Source: Streptomyces sp. 35G-GA-8
Lineage (GTDB): Bacteria; Actinomycetota; Actinomycetes; Streptomycetales; Streptomycetaceae
Assembly (NCBI RefSeq): GCF_023534745.1
Contig: NZ_JAMHJQ010000020.1
Span: 1 to 50,597 of the forward strand
Length of the DNA: 50,597 bases
Direction: 5' to 3'
Shown: one piece after another, positions 25,836-34,159 of the stretch
Layout of the letters: every line of letters starts with the position of its first letter
How positions within the stretch are numbered: position 1 is the first letter of the stretch
Notes under the pieces: generated by a model
Database searches by the model: none
What the model saw: only the letters and a program-made list of their open reading frames with translations
Told to the model about the DNA's origin: nothing
Translations under genes and position numbers: made by a program

Positions 25836-27612
25836 AGCGGTCCCAGTTGATCGACCAGGTCATCAGCCCCCGCAGGGTGGGCCAGGTGCCATGGGTCTGG
25901 TACGAGCCGCAGTCGGTCTTCTTGGTCAGGCAGTTCAGCGCCTTGTTCACCTCGGCCGGTGACGTATGGCCGTTGCCCGCCTGGGTCGAGGCCGGCAGGC
26001 CGATGGCCACCTGCTCGGGGCGGAGCGCCGGGAAGACCTTCGTGGTGTCACCGGCGACGGGGAAGCCGGTGAGCAGCATGTCGGTCATGGCGATATGGAA
26101 ATCGGCGCCGCCCATCGAGTGGTACTGGTTGTCCAGACCCATGATCGGGCCGGAGTTGTAGTCCTGGACGTGCAGCAGGGTGAGATCGTCGCGCAGGGCG
26201 TGGATCACCGGGAGATACGATCCGGCGCGCGGGTCCTGGCCGCCCCAGGGACCGGATCCGTAGAACTGGTAGCCGAGCTGTACGAAGAAGGTCTCGGGCG
26301 CCATGGTGAGGACGAAGTCCGCGCCGTACTTGGCCTTGAGGGTCTTGATCGCGGAGATCAGATTGACGACGACCGGTGTCGTGGGGTTGCGGAAGTCGGT
26401 GTCGCCGGTGTTCAGCGAGAGCGAGTGGCCCTCGAAGTCGATGTCCAGGCCGTCCAGACCGTACTCGTCGATGATCTTGGAGACCGAGGAGACGAAGGCG
26501 TCACGGGCGGCGGTGGTGGAGAGCTGGACCTGGCCGTTCGCGCCGCCGATGGAGATCAGGACCTTCTTGCCCGCGGCCTGCTTGGCCTTGATCGCCGCCT
26601 TGAACTCGGCGACGGATTCGACGTTCGGGCATTCGGCGACCGGGCAGAGGCTGAAGCGGATGTCGCCCGAGGTGACCGAGGTGGGTTCGCCGAAGGCGAG
26701 GTTGATGACGTCCCACGAGGCGGGCACATCGGCCATGCGTGTGTAGCCGGAGCCGTTGGCGAAGCTGGAGTGCAGATAGCCGACCAGCGCGTGGGCGGGC
26801 AGGTCACCGCCTCCTCCGCCGCCGCCCGAGGGGGCGGTGGTGGCGGTGACGGCGGGCGAGAGCGCGGACGCGCCGACGGCGTTGGTCGCGGCGACCTGGA
26901 AGCTGTAGGCCGTGGCGGGGCTGAGCCCGGTGACGGTCGCCGAGGTGCCGGAGACGTCCAGGGCCTTCACGCCGCCCCGGTAGACGGTGTAGCCGGTGGC
27001 TCCCGTGACCGGCGCCCAGGACAGCGCCACGGAGGTCGAGGTGACGCTGCCCGCCTTCAGGCCGGTGGGGACGGCCGGGGCCTGCTCGGGCGCGCCGCCG
27101 GGGCCGACGAGGGTGAGGTCGTCGGCGTAATAGGCGGGCGTGCCGTACCAGCCGTGGGTGTAGATGGTCACCGAGGTGGTGCTCGGGCCGGTGCGGAAGG
27201 TCGTGGTCAGCTTCTGCCAGTCGGCCGCGGACTGCGTCCAGGTCGAGACATCGGTGGTGCCGGTGCCGGAGGCGCCGAGATAGACATAGCCGCCGCGGAC
27301 CCAGGAGCTGAGCGTGTACGCGGAGTCGGGCTTGACCGTGACGGTCTGCGAGCACTTGGCGTTGTCGTTGCCCGCGGGGGTCCCCTTGAGCGCGCCGCCG
27401 CCACCGTGCACCGGTGTGGTGACGACGGAGCCGCTGCCCGCCGTACAGCTCCAGCCGGTCAGGCCGGACTCGAAGCCGCCGTTACGGGCGATGTCCGCGT
27501 CGGCGGCCCGTGCCGTCTGGGCGGCGGCGACGAGTCCGCCCGCGGTGAGCACGGCGGCCGCGAGGGCGGCCACCAGTCTTGGGTACAGAGCAGGACGTCT
27601 GGTGCGTTCCAC
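25789..27612 (-). CDS. Secreted GH18 chitinase with CBM-like and fibronectin III domains
   Basis: A 607-residue secreted chitinase. Residues 1-36 are a signal peptide ending ARA. Residues 37-170 form a jelly-roll carbohydrate-binding module (ARNGGFESGLTGW, ending YYADDLTLVG). Residues 178-260 are a fibronectin III domain, followed by a Gly-rich linker. The GH18 barrel from about 273 carries KKVLISIGG and DGLDIDFE, with catalytic Glu394. It hydrolyses chitin to N-acetylglucosamine oligomers outside the cell. GTG 27612 has GGAGG five bases upstream. Two DasR-type boxes overlap its promoter, tying it to N-acetylglucosamine control. The 3' end overlaps the PAP2 gene. Confidence 0.96.
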   Translation of the reverse strand: MERTRRPALYPRLVAALAAAVLTAGGLVAAAQTARAADADIARNGGFESGLTGWSCTAGSGSVVTTPVHGGGGALKGTPAGNDNAKCSQTVTVKPDSAYTLSSWVRGGYVYLGASGTGTTDVSTWTQSAADWQKLTTTFRTGPSTTSVTIYTHGWYGTPAYYADDLTLVGPGGAPEQAPAVPTGLKAGSVTSTSVALSWAPVTGATGYTVYRGGVKALDVSGTSATVTGLSPATAYSFQVAATNAVGASALSPAVTATTAPSGGGGGGGDLPAHALVGYLHSSFANGSGYTRMADVPASWDVINLAFGEPTSVTSGDIRFSLCPVAECPNVESVAEFKAAIKAKQAAGKKVLISIGGANGQVQLSTTAARDAFVSSVSKIIDEYGLDGLDIDFEGHSLSLNTGDTDFRNPTTPVVVNLISAIKTLKAKYGADFVLTMAPETFFVQLGYQFYGSGPWGGQDPRAGSYLPVIHALRDDLTLLHVQDYNSGPIMGLDNQYHSMGGADFHIAMTDMLLTGFPVAGDTTKVFPALRPEQVAIGLPASTQAGNGHTSPAEVNKALNCLTKKTDCGSYQTHGTWPTLRGLMTWSINWDRFNQWEFSKNFDAYFG

Positions 27613-27656
27613 AACTGCCTCCGGGCATGGGGGAAATGAGGTGGCGGAGCGCGCAC

Positions 27657-27692
27657 AGCATGGTCCAGACCAATTGGTTGGTCAAGACCTGT
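27657..27692 (-). promoter_or_regulatory. Chitinase promoter with two DasR-type (dre) boxes
   Basis: On the minus strand TTGACC (27685-27680) and CATGCT (27662-27657) are 17 bases apart, a good -35/-10 pair. Box 1 is the perfect palindrome-like TGGTCCAGACCA (27661-27672), which overlaps the -10 by two bases. Box 2, TTGGTCAAGACCTG (27678-27691), covers the -35. These match the paired direct repeats known in Streptomyces chitinase promoters and the DasR consensus AGTGGTCTAGACCACT. Confidence 0.88.
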
Positions 27693-27738
27693 GACAGCGC
27701 CACCCCGGAACCGCCCCGGTCGCCCCCGCCCGCCGTCG

Positions 27739-28227
27739 TCACACGGCGCCGCTCCGGCCGCCCCCGCCCCCATCGCCGTTCCCGGCCGCGAGGTTCGCCG
27801 CCGCCTCGTGCATCGCCAGCTCCAGCAGCGACGCGTCGGTGAGTGTGCCCGAGCCGTCCGGCGGCACCAGCCAGCGCAGACCGCCGCTCGCCCGTCCCGG
27901 GTACGGCACGACGATCCAGGTGCCGGACCCGGCGCCGCGTACGCCCGTACCGAGCCAGCGCGCGACCGTGCCCGGCGGCACGAAGAACCCCATGCGGGAG
28001 TCGCCGGAGTCGGCGAGCACGGGCCCCGGCCGGTCGACGAGCCTGGTCAGCACGTCGAGGGTCGGATAGCCGAGCGCGCCGGGGAGGATCAGCACGTCCC
28101 AGAGCCGGCCGGCGGGCAGCAGAGCCACCCCCAGCGGGTTGCGCTCCCACTCCCATCGGCAGGCTTCTGGATCCGGTGCCACCGAAGTCAGCCACCCCAC
28201 CGCGTTGTTCGCCCCTGAGCCGGTCAT
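27739..28227 (-). CDS. Small protein resembling Streptomyces Prim-Pol-like family, no catalytic site
   Basis: A 162-residue cytoplasmic protein. The pattern WEWERNPLGVALLPAGRLWDVLILP, SRMGFFVPPGT, GTWIVVPYPGR and RWLVPP recalls the actinobacterial proteins labelled bifunctional DNA primase/polymerase, but the acidic catalytic residues of true Prim-Pol domains are not evident. It ends in a Gly/Asp-rich tail. ATG 28227 is supported by AGGGGAGG upstream. The palindrome at 28248-28267 lies in its 5' region. The link to Prim-Pol is from memory of sequence patterns and should be taken as a lead only. Confidence 0.6.
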   Translation of the reverse strand: MTGSGANNAVGWLTSVAPDPEACRWEWERNPLGVALLPAGRLWDVLILPGALGYPTLDVLTRLVDRPGPVLADSGDSRMGFFVPPGTVARWLGTGVRGAGSGTWIVVPYPGRASGGLRWLVPPDGSGTLTDASLLELAMHEAAANLAAGNGDGGGGGRSGAV

Positions 28228-28247
28228 GTGCCCGGCCTCCCCTCCGT

Positions 28248-28267
28248 ATTGTTGGACAATCTGTCCA
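28248..28267. promoter_or_regulatory. Nested palindromes in the promoter of the 28227 gene
   Basis: ATTGTTGGACAAT (28248-28260) is a perfect 5-3-5 dyad, and TGGACA (28253-28258) with TGTCCA (28262-28267) forms a second overlapping 6-3-6 dyad. They begin 21 bases upstream of ATG 28227. This looks like an operator of the TTGTnnnACAA kind used by GntR-type repressors; no repressor gene is adjacent. Confidence 0.5.
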
Positions 28268-28369
28268 CAAGGGGGAGACACGAGGGGGGCCGGGCGATGA
28301 CGCGAGTTCGGCCCGCGATCTTGCGGTGATCTGGGTCACAAGGACCTCGGCGGCCGGTCCGGCGGTGGC

Positions 28370-29848
28370 TCAGCTGTCGAAACCGAGGCCCAGCCGGTCC
28401 ATGGTCCGCAGCCACAGATTGCGCCGACCGCCCCGGGCGTCCGCGCGGGCCAGCGACCATTTGGTGAGACCGATCCCCGCCCACGCGGCGGGTTCCGGCG
28501 GGAACGGCAGCGGCTTGCTCCTGACCATCTCCAGCGCCGTGCGCTCGGTCCGTTCGCCCGCCAGGAGATCGAGCATCACCTCCCCGCCGAAGCGGGTCGC
28601 CCCGACACCGAGCCCGGTGTACCCGGCGGCGTACGCGACCCGGCCGTCGTAGGCCGTGCCGAAGAAGGCCGAGAAACGCGAACAGGTGTCGATGGCACCG
28701 CCCCAGGCGTGGCTGAAGCGCACCCCCTCCAGCTGCGGGAAGCAGCGGAAGAAGTGGCCGGCGAGCTTGAGATAGGTCTCCGGACGGTGGTTGAGCGCCG
28801 CGTCGAGCCGACCGCCGTACGGATAGATCGCGTCGTAGCCGCCCCACAGGATGCGGTGGTCGTCGGTGATCCGGAAGTAGTGGAACTGGTTGGCGCTGTC
28901 GCCGAGCCCCTGACGGTTGCGCCAGCCGATCGCGGCGCGCTGCGCCTCGGTCAGCGGCTCGGTCATCAGCGCGTAGTCGTAGACCGGGACGGTGTACGGC
29001 CGTACCCGCCGGACCAGCGAGGGGAACACATTGGTGCCGAGCGCGACCCTGCGCGCGAAGACCCGGCCGTACGGCGTACGCACGGCCATCCCGGAACCGG
29101 CACCCGACCGGGCACCCGGCCCGCCTCCGGACCCGGCTCCGGCTCGGGCACGCGCCAGCTCCAGCGCGCGGGTGTTCTCGTAGACGCGTACCCCCAGCTC
29201 CGCGCAGACGCGCTTGAGGCCCCATGCGAGCTTGGCCGGATGCAGCATGGCGACGCCGCGCCGGTCCCACAGCCCGCCCAGGAACGTCGGGGAGTCGACC
29301 TCGGCGCGCAGCGCGTCCCGGTCGAGCGGTTCCAGACCGGTGCGGCCGAGCCGCGTCGCCTCCTCGTACAGCTCATGGAGGTCGTCCAGTTGGTACGGCT
29401 CGGTGGCGACATCGATCTCACCGGTGCGTTCGAACGAGCAGTCGATCGCGTAGCGGGCGACGGTCGCCTCGATGGCGTCGAGATTACGCTCGCCCAGTTC
29501 CTCCAGTTTCCGCAGCTCACCCGGCCAGCGCGCGAGCCCATTGCCGAAGCCGTGGGTGAGGGAGGCGGCGCAGAAGCCGCCGTTGCGGCCGGAGGCGGCC
29601 CAGCCCACCTCGCGGCCCTCGATCAGTACGACGTCCCGCTCCGGGTCGCGTTCCTTGGCGAGCAGCGCGGTCCACAGCCCGCTGTAGCCGCCGCCGATGA
29701 CCAGCAGATCGCAGTGTTCGTCGCCCGTGAGGGCCGGCAGGGCCCCCGGCCTGCCGGGGTCGTCCAGCCAGTACGGGACCGGCCGCGCGTCGGAGAGCGA
29801 TGCGGCGGAGAGCGCCGCGGTGGCGGTACGCATGGCGCTTGGGGCCAT
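28370..29848 (-). CDS. FAD-dependent amine oxidoreductase, PuuB/DadA-type
   Basis: A 492-residue FAD enzyme of the DAO/DadA superfamily. The dinucleotide fold is DLLVIGGGYSGLWTALLAKE, followed by the flavin-binding EVGWAASGRNGGFCAAS. GDSANQFHYFRITDDHRILWGG and the C-terminal YAAGYTGLGVGATRFGGE complete the fold. It resembles gamma-glutamylputrescine oxidase (PuuB), which makes an aminoaldehyde, H2O2 and ammonia. A Gly/Ala/Arg low-complexity insert lies near the middle. ATG 29848 follows AAGGAG; it is 35 bases after potC, so it is the last gene of the aldehyde dehydrogenase-potDABC operon. This supports a polyamine substrate. Confidence 0.87.
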   Translation of the reverse strand: MAPSAMRTATAALSAASLSDARPVPYWLDDPGRPGALPALTGDEHCDLLVIGGGYSGLWTALLAKERDPERDVVLIEGREVGWAASGRNGGFCAASLTHGFGNGLARWPGELRKLEELGERNLDAIEATVARYAIDCSFERTGEIDVATEPYQLDDLHELYEEATRLGRTGLEPLDRDALRAEVDSPTFLGGLWDRRGVAMLHPAKLAWGLKRVCAELGVRVYENTRALELARARAGAGSGGGPGARSGAGSGMAVRTPYGRVFARRVALGTNVFPSLVRRVRPYTVPVYDYALMTEPLTEAQRAAIGWRNRQGLGDSANQFHYFRITDDHRILWGGYDAIYPYGGRLDAALNHRPETYLKLAGHFFRCFPQLEGVRFSHAWGGAIDTCSRFSAFFGTAYDGRVAYAAGYTGLGVGATRFGGEVMLDLLAGERTERTALEMVRSKPLPFPPEPAAWAGIGLTKWSLARADARGGRRNLWLRTMDRLGLGFDS

Positions 29849-29883
29849 GTCTTCCAACTCCTTCAGGGGATGGTGAGACCCGT

Positions 29884-30678
29884 TCAGGCGGTGGCGGTCT
29901 TCTTCCGTCGGTTGCTGACCAGCTGACCGCCGACCACCAGCAGTACGGCGACGATGAACATCGCCGTCCCGATGACATTGATCTGTACCGGCGTGCCGCG
30001 CTGCGCGGAGCCCCAGACGAACATGGGGAAGGTCACGGTCGAGCCGGCGTTGAAGTTGGTGATGATGAAGTCGTCGAAGGAGAGCGCGAAGGCGAGCAGG
30101 GCGCCCGCCGCGATGCCGGGGGCGGCGATCGGCAGCGTGACCCGCAGGAAGGTCTGTACGGGCCCCGCGTAGAGGTCCCGCGCCGCCTCCTCCAGTCTCG
30201 GGTCCATCGACATGACGCGCGCCTTGACGGCGGTCACCACAAAGCTGAGGCAGAACATGATGTGGGCGATCAGCACGGTCCAGAAGCCGAGCTGCGCGCC
30301 GAGGTTGAGGAAGAGCGTCAGCAGCGAGGCGGCCATCACGACCTCGGGCATCGCCATCGGCAGGAAGATCAGTGAGTTGATCGAGCCGCGCGCCCGGAAG
30401 CGGTAGCGGACCAACGCGAAGGCGATCATCGTGCCCAGGACGGTGGCGCCGAGCGTCGCCCAGGCGGCGATCTGGAGGGAGAGCGTCAGCGAGCCGCACA
30501 GATCGGCGACTCCGCAGGGGTCCTTCCAGGCGTCCAGCGAGAAGCGCTGCCAGGAGTAGTTGAAGCGCCCGTTCGGCTTGTTGAAGGAGAAGACCATCAC
30601 GACGAGATTGGGCACGATCAGATAGCCGAGCGTCAGCACGCCCGCGATGACGACGATGTTGCGTCGGAGCCAGCGCAT
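29884..30678 (-). CDS. potC: Spermidine/putrescine ABC transporter permease PotC
   Basis: A 264-residue inner-membrane subunit with six predicted helices (first: IVVIAGVLTLGYLIVPNLVVMVFSF). The permease loop that contacts the ATPase is EEAARDLYAGPVQTFLRVTLPIAAPGI, in the EAA position. Together with PotB it forms the channel. Its ATG shares one base with the potB stop (TGATG), so the two are translationally coupled. Confidence 0.93.
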   Translation of the reverse strand: MRWLRRNIVVIAGVLTLGYLIVPNLVVMVFSFNKPNGRFNYSWQRFSLDAWKDPCGVADLCGSLTLSLQIAAWATLGATVLGTMIAFALVRYRFRARGSINSLIFLPMAMPEVVMAASLLTLFLNLGAQLGFWTVLIAHIMFCLSFVVTAVKARVMSMDPRLEEAARDLYAGPVQTFLRVTLPIAAPGIAAGALLAFALSFDDFIITNFNAGSTVTFPMFVWGSAQRGTPVQINVIGTAMFIVAVLLVVGGQLVSNRRKKTATA

Positions 30679-31610
30679 CAGACCAGGTCCTCCGTCCCTG
30701 CTCGGCGGATGTAGAAGGTGACCATCAGCAGGACGATCGCCATGAGGATGAACGAGAGCGCGGCGGCCGTCGGATAGTCCAGGACCCGCAGGAACTGCGT
30801 CTGGATGACGCTGCCCACCATCTTGGTGTCGGTGGAGCCGAGCAGTTCGGCGTTGACGTAATCACCGCTCGCCGGGATGAAGGTGAGCAGCGTGCCGGAG
30901 ACGACCCCCGGCATGGAGAGCGGGAAGGTCACCTTCCGGAACGTGGTCAGCGGCCTGGCGTACAGATCGCCCGCTGCCTCGTGCAGCCGCCCGTCGATGC
31001 GCTCCAGCGAGGTGTAGAGGGGCAGGATCATGAAGGGCAGGAAGTTGTAGGTGAGCCCGCAGACCACCGCCATGGGCGTGGCGAGTACGCGGTTGCCCTC
31101 GGTCCAGCCGAGCCAGCTGGTCACGTCGAGCACATGGAGGGAGTCCAGGATGCCGACGACCGTGCCGCCGTCCGCGAGGATCGTCTTCCAGGCGAGTGTG
31201 CGGATCAGGAAGCTGGTGAAGAACGGCGCGATGACCAGGACCAGCAGCAGATTGCGCCAGCGTCCGGCCTTGAAGGCGATGAGATACGCGAGCGGATAGC
31301 CGAGCAGCAGACACAGGATCGTGGCGGTGCCCGCGTACAGCAGGGAGCGCACGAACTGCGGGTAGTACTCCTGGAGCGCGTCCCAGTAGGTCGGGAAGTG
31401 CCAGGTGACCTGGAAGCCCTCCTCCAGGGAGCCGGTCTGTACCGAGGTCGACGCCTGGTAGACCATCGGCAGCGCGAAGAAGACCAGCAGCCAGAGGATG
31501 CCGGGCAGCAGCAGCCAGTACGGGACGAGCCGCTTGCGCGTGGACGCCTTGCGCACCGGGGGTTCCGGCGGGGTGGCGGGCGCGGCGGGCGGCGCCTCGG
31601 TGATCGTCAC
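30678..31610 (-). CDS. potB: Spermidine/putrescine ABC transporter permease PotB
   Basis: A 310-residue permease with a short Pro/Ala-rich cytoplasmic N-terminus and six helices. The EAA-type loop is LHEAAGDLYARPLTTFRKVTFPLSMPGV. GTG 31610 is preceded by AGGAGG and overlaps the potA stop by four bases (GTGA). It pairs with PotC to import polyamines. Confidence 0.93.
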   Translation of the reverse strand: MTITEAPPAAPATPPEPPVRKASTRKRLVPYWLLLPGILWLLVFFALPMVYQASTSVQTGSLEEGFQVTWHFPTYWDALQEYYPQFVRSLLYAGTATILCLLLGYPLAYLIAFKAGRWRNLLLVLVIAPFFTSFLIRTLAWKTILADGGTVVGILDSLHVLDVTSWLGWTEGNRVLATPMAVVCGLTYNFLPFMILPLYTSLERIDGRLHEAAGDLYARPLTTFRKVTFPLSMPGVVSGTLLTFIPASGDYVNAELLGSTDTKMVGSVIQTQFLRVLDYPTAAALSFILMAIVLLMVTFYIRRAGTEDLV

Positions 31611-32791
31611 GAGACCTCCTCGTCCACCGTCTCGATGCCCGCGGAGCCCACTGTCCCGGCAAGCAGGGACTGGGCCGCGTCAAGACCGAAGCTGTGCGCC
31701 GGGTTCCAGTGCAGGACCACCTCGGCGCCGGGGGAGAGCCGGCTGTCCCGCTCGATGTTCTGCGCGTACACCTCGAACTCGGGACAGACCGGGCTGTCGA
31801 TCACATACTGCGTGGAGACTCCGATGAAGCTGGAGTAGGCGATCCGTCCGGTGATGCGGTTGTGGCCGTCGGGGATGGTGCCCGCGTCGTCCGCGTGCGC
31901 CAGCGAGATCTTCTCGGGCCGTATGCCGACCAGCAGCTTGCCGCCGCTCGTGGTCGGGGCGGAGCACCGTCCCGCGGGCAGCCGCAGTTTGGCGCCGCCC
32001 GCCGTGACCACCACGTCGTCGCCGTGGATCTCGGCCACCTCGGCCTCGATGAGGTTGGAGGTGCCGAGGAAGTTGGCGACGAAGGTGGTCCGCGGGTTCT
32101 CGTAGAGATCGGCGGGGCTGCCCAGCTGCTCGACCACACCGCCGTTCATCACCGCGACCGTGTCGGCCATCGTCATGGCCTCCTCCTGGTCGTGGGTGAC
32201 ATGGATGAAGGTGATGCCGACCTCGGTCTGGATGCGCTTCAGCTCCAGCTGCATCTGCCGGCGCAGCTTGAGGTCGAGGGCGCCGAGCGGTTCGTCGAGC
32301 AGCAGCACCTGCGGGTGGTTGATCAGCGCGCGGGCGACGGCGACCCGCTGCTGCTGGCCGCCGGAGAGCTGGTGCGGCTTGCGCTTGGCGAAGTCGCCGA
32401 GCTGGACGAGATCGAGCATCTGGCCGACCTGCCCGCGTACGGACTTGATGCCGCGGCGGCGCAGCCCGAAGGCGACGTTCTCGTAGATGTCGAGGTGCGG
32501 GAAGAGCGCGTAGCTCTGGAAGACGGTGTTGACCGGCCGCTTGTAGGGAGGCAGGCCGGTGACGTCCTTGTCCCCCAGGAAGACCGTGCCGGTGGTCGGC
32601 TCCTCCAGGCCCGCGATCATCCGCAGGGTGGTGGTCTTGCCGCACCCCGACGCGCCGAGGAGAGCGAAGAAGGAGCCCCGCGGCACGGTGAGATCGAGCG
32701 GCTTGACGGCGCGGAAGGAGCCGTACGTCTTGCTGATCCCGGACAGGCGGACGTCGCCGCCGCCCCGGCTGGTGGATGCAGTCTCTGTCAT
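31607..32791 (-). CDS. potA: Spermidine/putrescine ABC transporter ATPase PotA
   Basis: A 394-residue ATPase that powers PotBC. It carries Walker A GASGCGKT, the Q-loop VFQSYALFPHL, signature LSGGQQQR, Walker B VLLLDEPLGALD and the switch His in IHVTHDQEEAM. A C-terminal TOBE-type regulatory domain follows (about residues 250-370). All catalytic elements are present. ATG 32791 has a weak ribosome site. It lies between potD and potB in one operon. Confidence 0.95.
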   Translation of the reverse strand: MTETASTSRGGGDVRLSGISKTYGSFRAVKPLDLTVPRGSFFALLGASGCGKTTTLRMIAGLEEPTTGTVFLGDKDVTGLPPYKRPVNTVFQSYALFPHLDIYENVAFGLRRRGIKSVRGQVGQMLDLVQLGDFAKRKPHQLSGGQQQRVAVARALINHPQVLLLDEPLGALDLKLRRQMQLELKRIQTEVGITFIHVTHDQEEAMTMADTVAVMNGGVVEQLGSPADLYENPRTTFVANFLGTSNLIEAEVAEIHGDDVVVTAGGAKLRLPAGRCSAPTTSGGKLLVGIRPEKISLAHADDAGTIPDGHNRITGRIAYSSFIGVSTQYVIDSPVCPEFEVYAQNIERDSRLSPGAEVVLHWNPAHSFGLDAAQSLLAGTVGSAGIETVDEEVS

Positions 32792-32866
32792 GGGTAACGG
32801 TCCCGGGGATGAGAGAGGTGGACGGGCTGAGACCAGGCCGTCCCCGGCGATGGAGGAGGAGCGGCG

Positions 32867-34114
32867 TCAGGCGCCGATGAGCTTGGCGAACTTCTGCTCG
32901 TACGCCGTCTCTTCCTCGGCGCTGAGGGAACGGAAGGCGTGCGAGGCGGCGGCCATCGCCGCGTCCGGGAGGATCAGGGTGTTGTCGGCCATCGACGTGT
33001 CGATCTTCGCGAGTTCGGCGCGTACACCGTCGACCGGGCAGACGTAGTTGATGTACGCGGCGAGCTGGGCGGCGATCTCCGGCCGGTAGTAGTGGTCGAT
33101 GAGCATCTCGGCGTTGGTCTTGTGCCGTGCCTTGGCCGGGACCAGCAGATTGTCGCTGGAGATGATGTAGCCGCTGCGTGGGATGGCGAACTTGATGTCC
33201 GGGTTGTCGGTCTGGAGCTGGACGACGTCACCGGCCCAGGCGACACAGGCCGCGATATCGCCCTTGTCGAGGTCCGCGGTGTAGTCGTTGCCGGTGAAGC
33301 GGCGGATCTGCTTCTTGTCGACGGCCTTCTGGATACGGGCGACGGCGGCGTCGAAGTCGTCGTCCGTGAAGCTGCCCGGGTCCTTGCCCAGATCGAGCAG
33401 GGTCATTCCGATGGAGTCGCGCATCTCGGAGAGGAAGGAGACGCGCCCTTTCAGCTGGGGGTCGTCGAGCAGCTGGGAGACGGAGTCGACCTTGCGTCCG
33501 CCGGTGGCCTTCGCGTTGTACGCGATGACGGTGGGGATACCGGTCCACGGGTAGCTGTGGGCGCGGCCCGGGTCCCAGTCGGGTGAGCGGAACTGGTCGG
33601 AGAGGTTCGCGAACGCGTGGGGCAGCCGCGAGGGGTCGAGCTTCTGCGCGTAACCGAGCCTGATCATGCGGGCGGCGAGCCAGTCGGTGACACATATGAG
33701 ATCGCGGCCGATGTCCTGGCCGGCCGCCAGCTGCGGCTGGATCTTGCCGAAGAACTCGACGTTGTCGTTGATGTCCGCCGTGTACTTGACGCTGACGCCG
33801 GTGCGCCTGGTGAACTCCCGGAGCGTCGGGTAGTCCTTCTCGTCCTCGCTGACGTCCATGTACTCGGTCCAGTTGGAGAAGACGACCCGCTTCTCGTCCG
33901 CCGAGTGGTCGGTGGACGCGGGCCCGTCGCCCTCCCGCTTGGCGGGCGGGATCCCGCAGCCGCTCAGACCGGCGAGAGCGCCGATCGTGAGCGCGCCGGC
34001 ACCGGTGGCGCGCAGCATGGAACGGCGGGTGAGGGCGCCCCTGCCGCTGGTCAGGCTGCGCCGCATCGCGGCCAGTTGGGCCCCGGAGAGACGGTCGGGC
34101 TCGTACTGCTCCAT
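32867..34114 (-). CDS. potD: Polyamine-binding lipoprotein PotD
   Basis: A 415-residue extracellular solute-binding protein of the PotD/PotF type. The N-terminus holds a twin-arginine motif (TRRSMLR) and the lipobox GLSGC with Cys53, so it is probably Tat-exported and lipid-anchored. The binding fold starts VVFSNWTEYMD and includes DLICVTDWLAARMIRLG and AYNAKATGG. It hands putrescine or spermidine to PotBC. ATG 34114 is 45 bases after the aldehyde dehydrogenase stop. Which polyamine is preferred cannot be read from sequence. Confidence 0.93.
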   Translation of the reverse strand: MEQYEPDRLSGAQLAAMRRSLTSGRGALTRRSMLRATGAGALTIGALAGLSGCGIPPAKREGDGPASTDHSADEKRVVFSNWTEYMDVSEDEKDYPTLREFTRRTGVSVKYTADINDNVEFFGKIQPQLAAGQDIGRDLICVTDWLAARMIRLGYAQKLDPSRLPHAFANLSDQFRSPDWDPGRAHSYPWTGIPTVIAYNAKATGGRKVDSVSQLLDDPQLKGRVSFLSEMRDSIGMTLLDLGKDPGSFTDDDFDAAVARIQKAVDKKQIRRFTGNDYTADLDKGDIAACVAWAGDVVQLQTDNPDIKFAIPRSGYIISSDNLLVPAKARHKTNAEMLIDHYYRPEIAAQLAAYINYVCPVDGVRAELAKIDTSMADNTLILPDAAMAAASHAFRSLSAEEETAYEQKFAKLIGA

Positions 34115-34159
34115 GCGCTGTGCCCTTTCGGGTGGGTGGTCACTGCGGACGGACGGTCC

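Noticed and set aside
28370-30499. One long minus-strand frame that seems to fuse potC-region sequence to the FAD oxidoreductase
   Set aside because: The upstream 217 codons are an out-of-frame reading of potC; the oxidoreductase has its own ATG at 29848 with AAGGAG.
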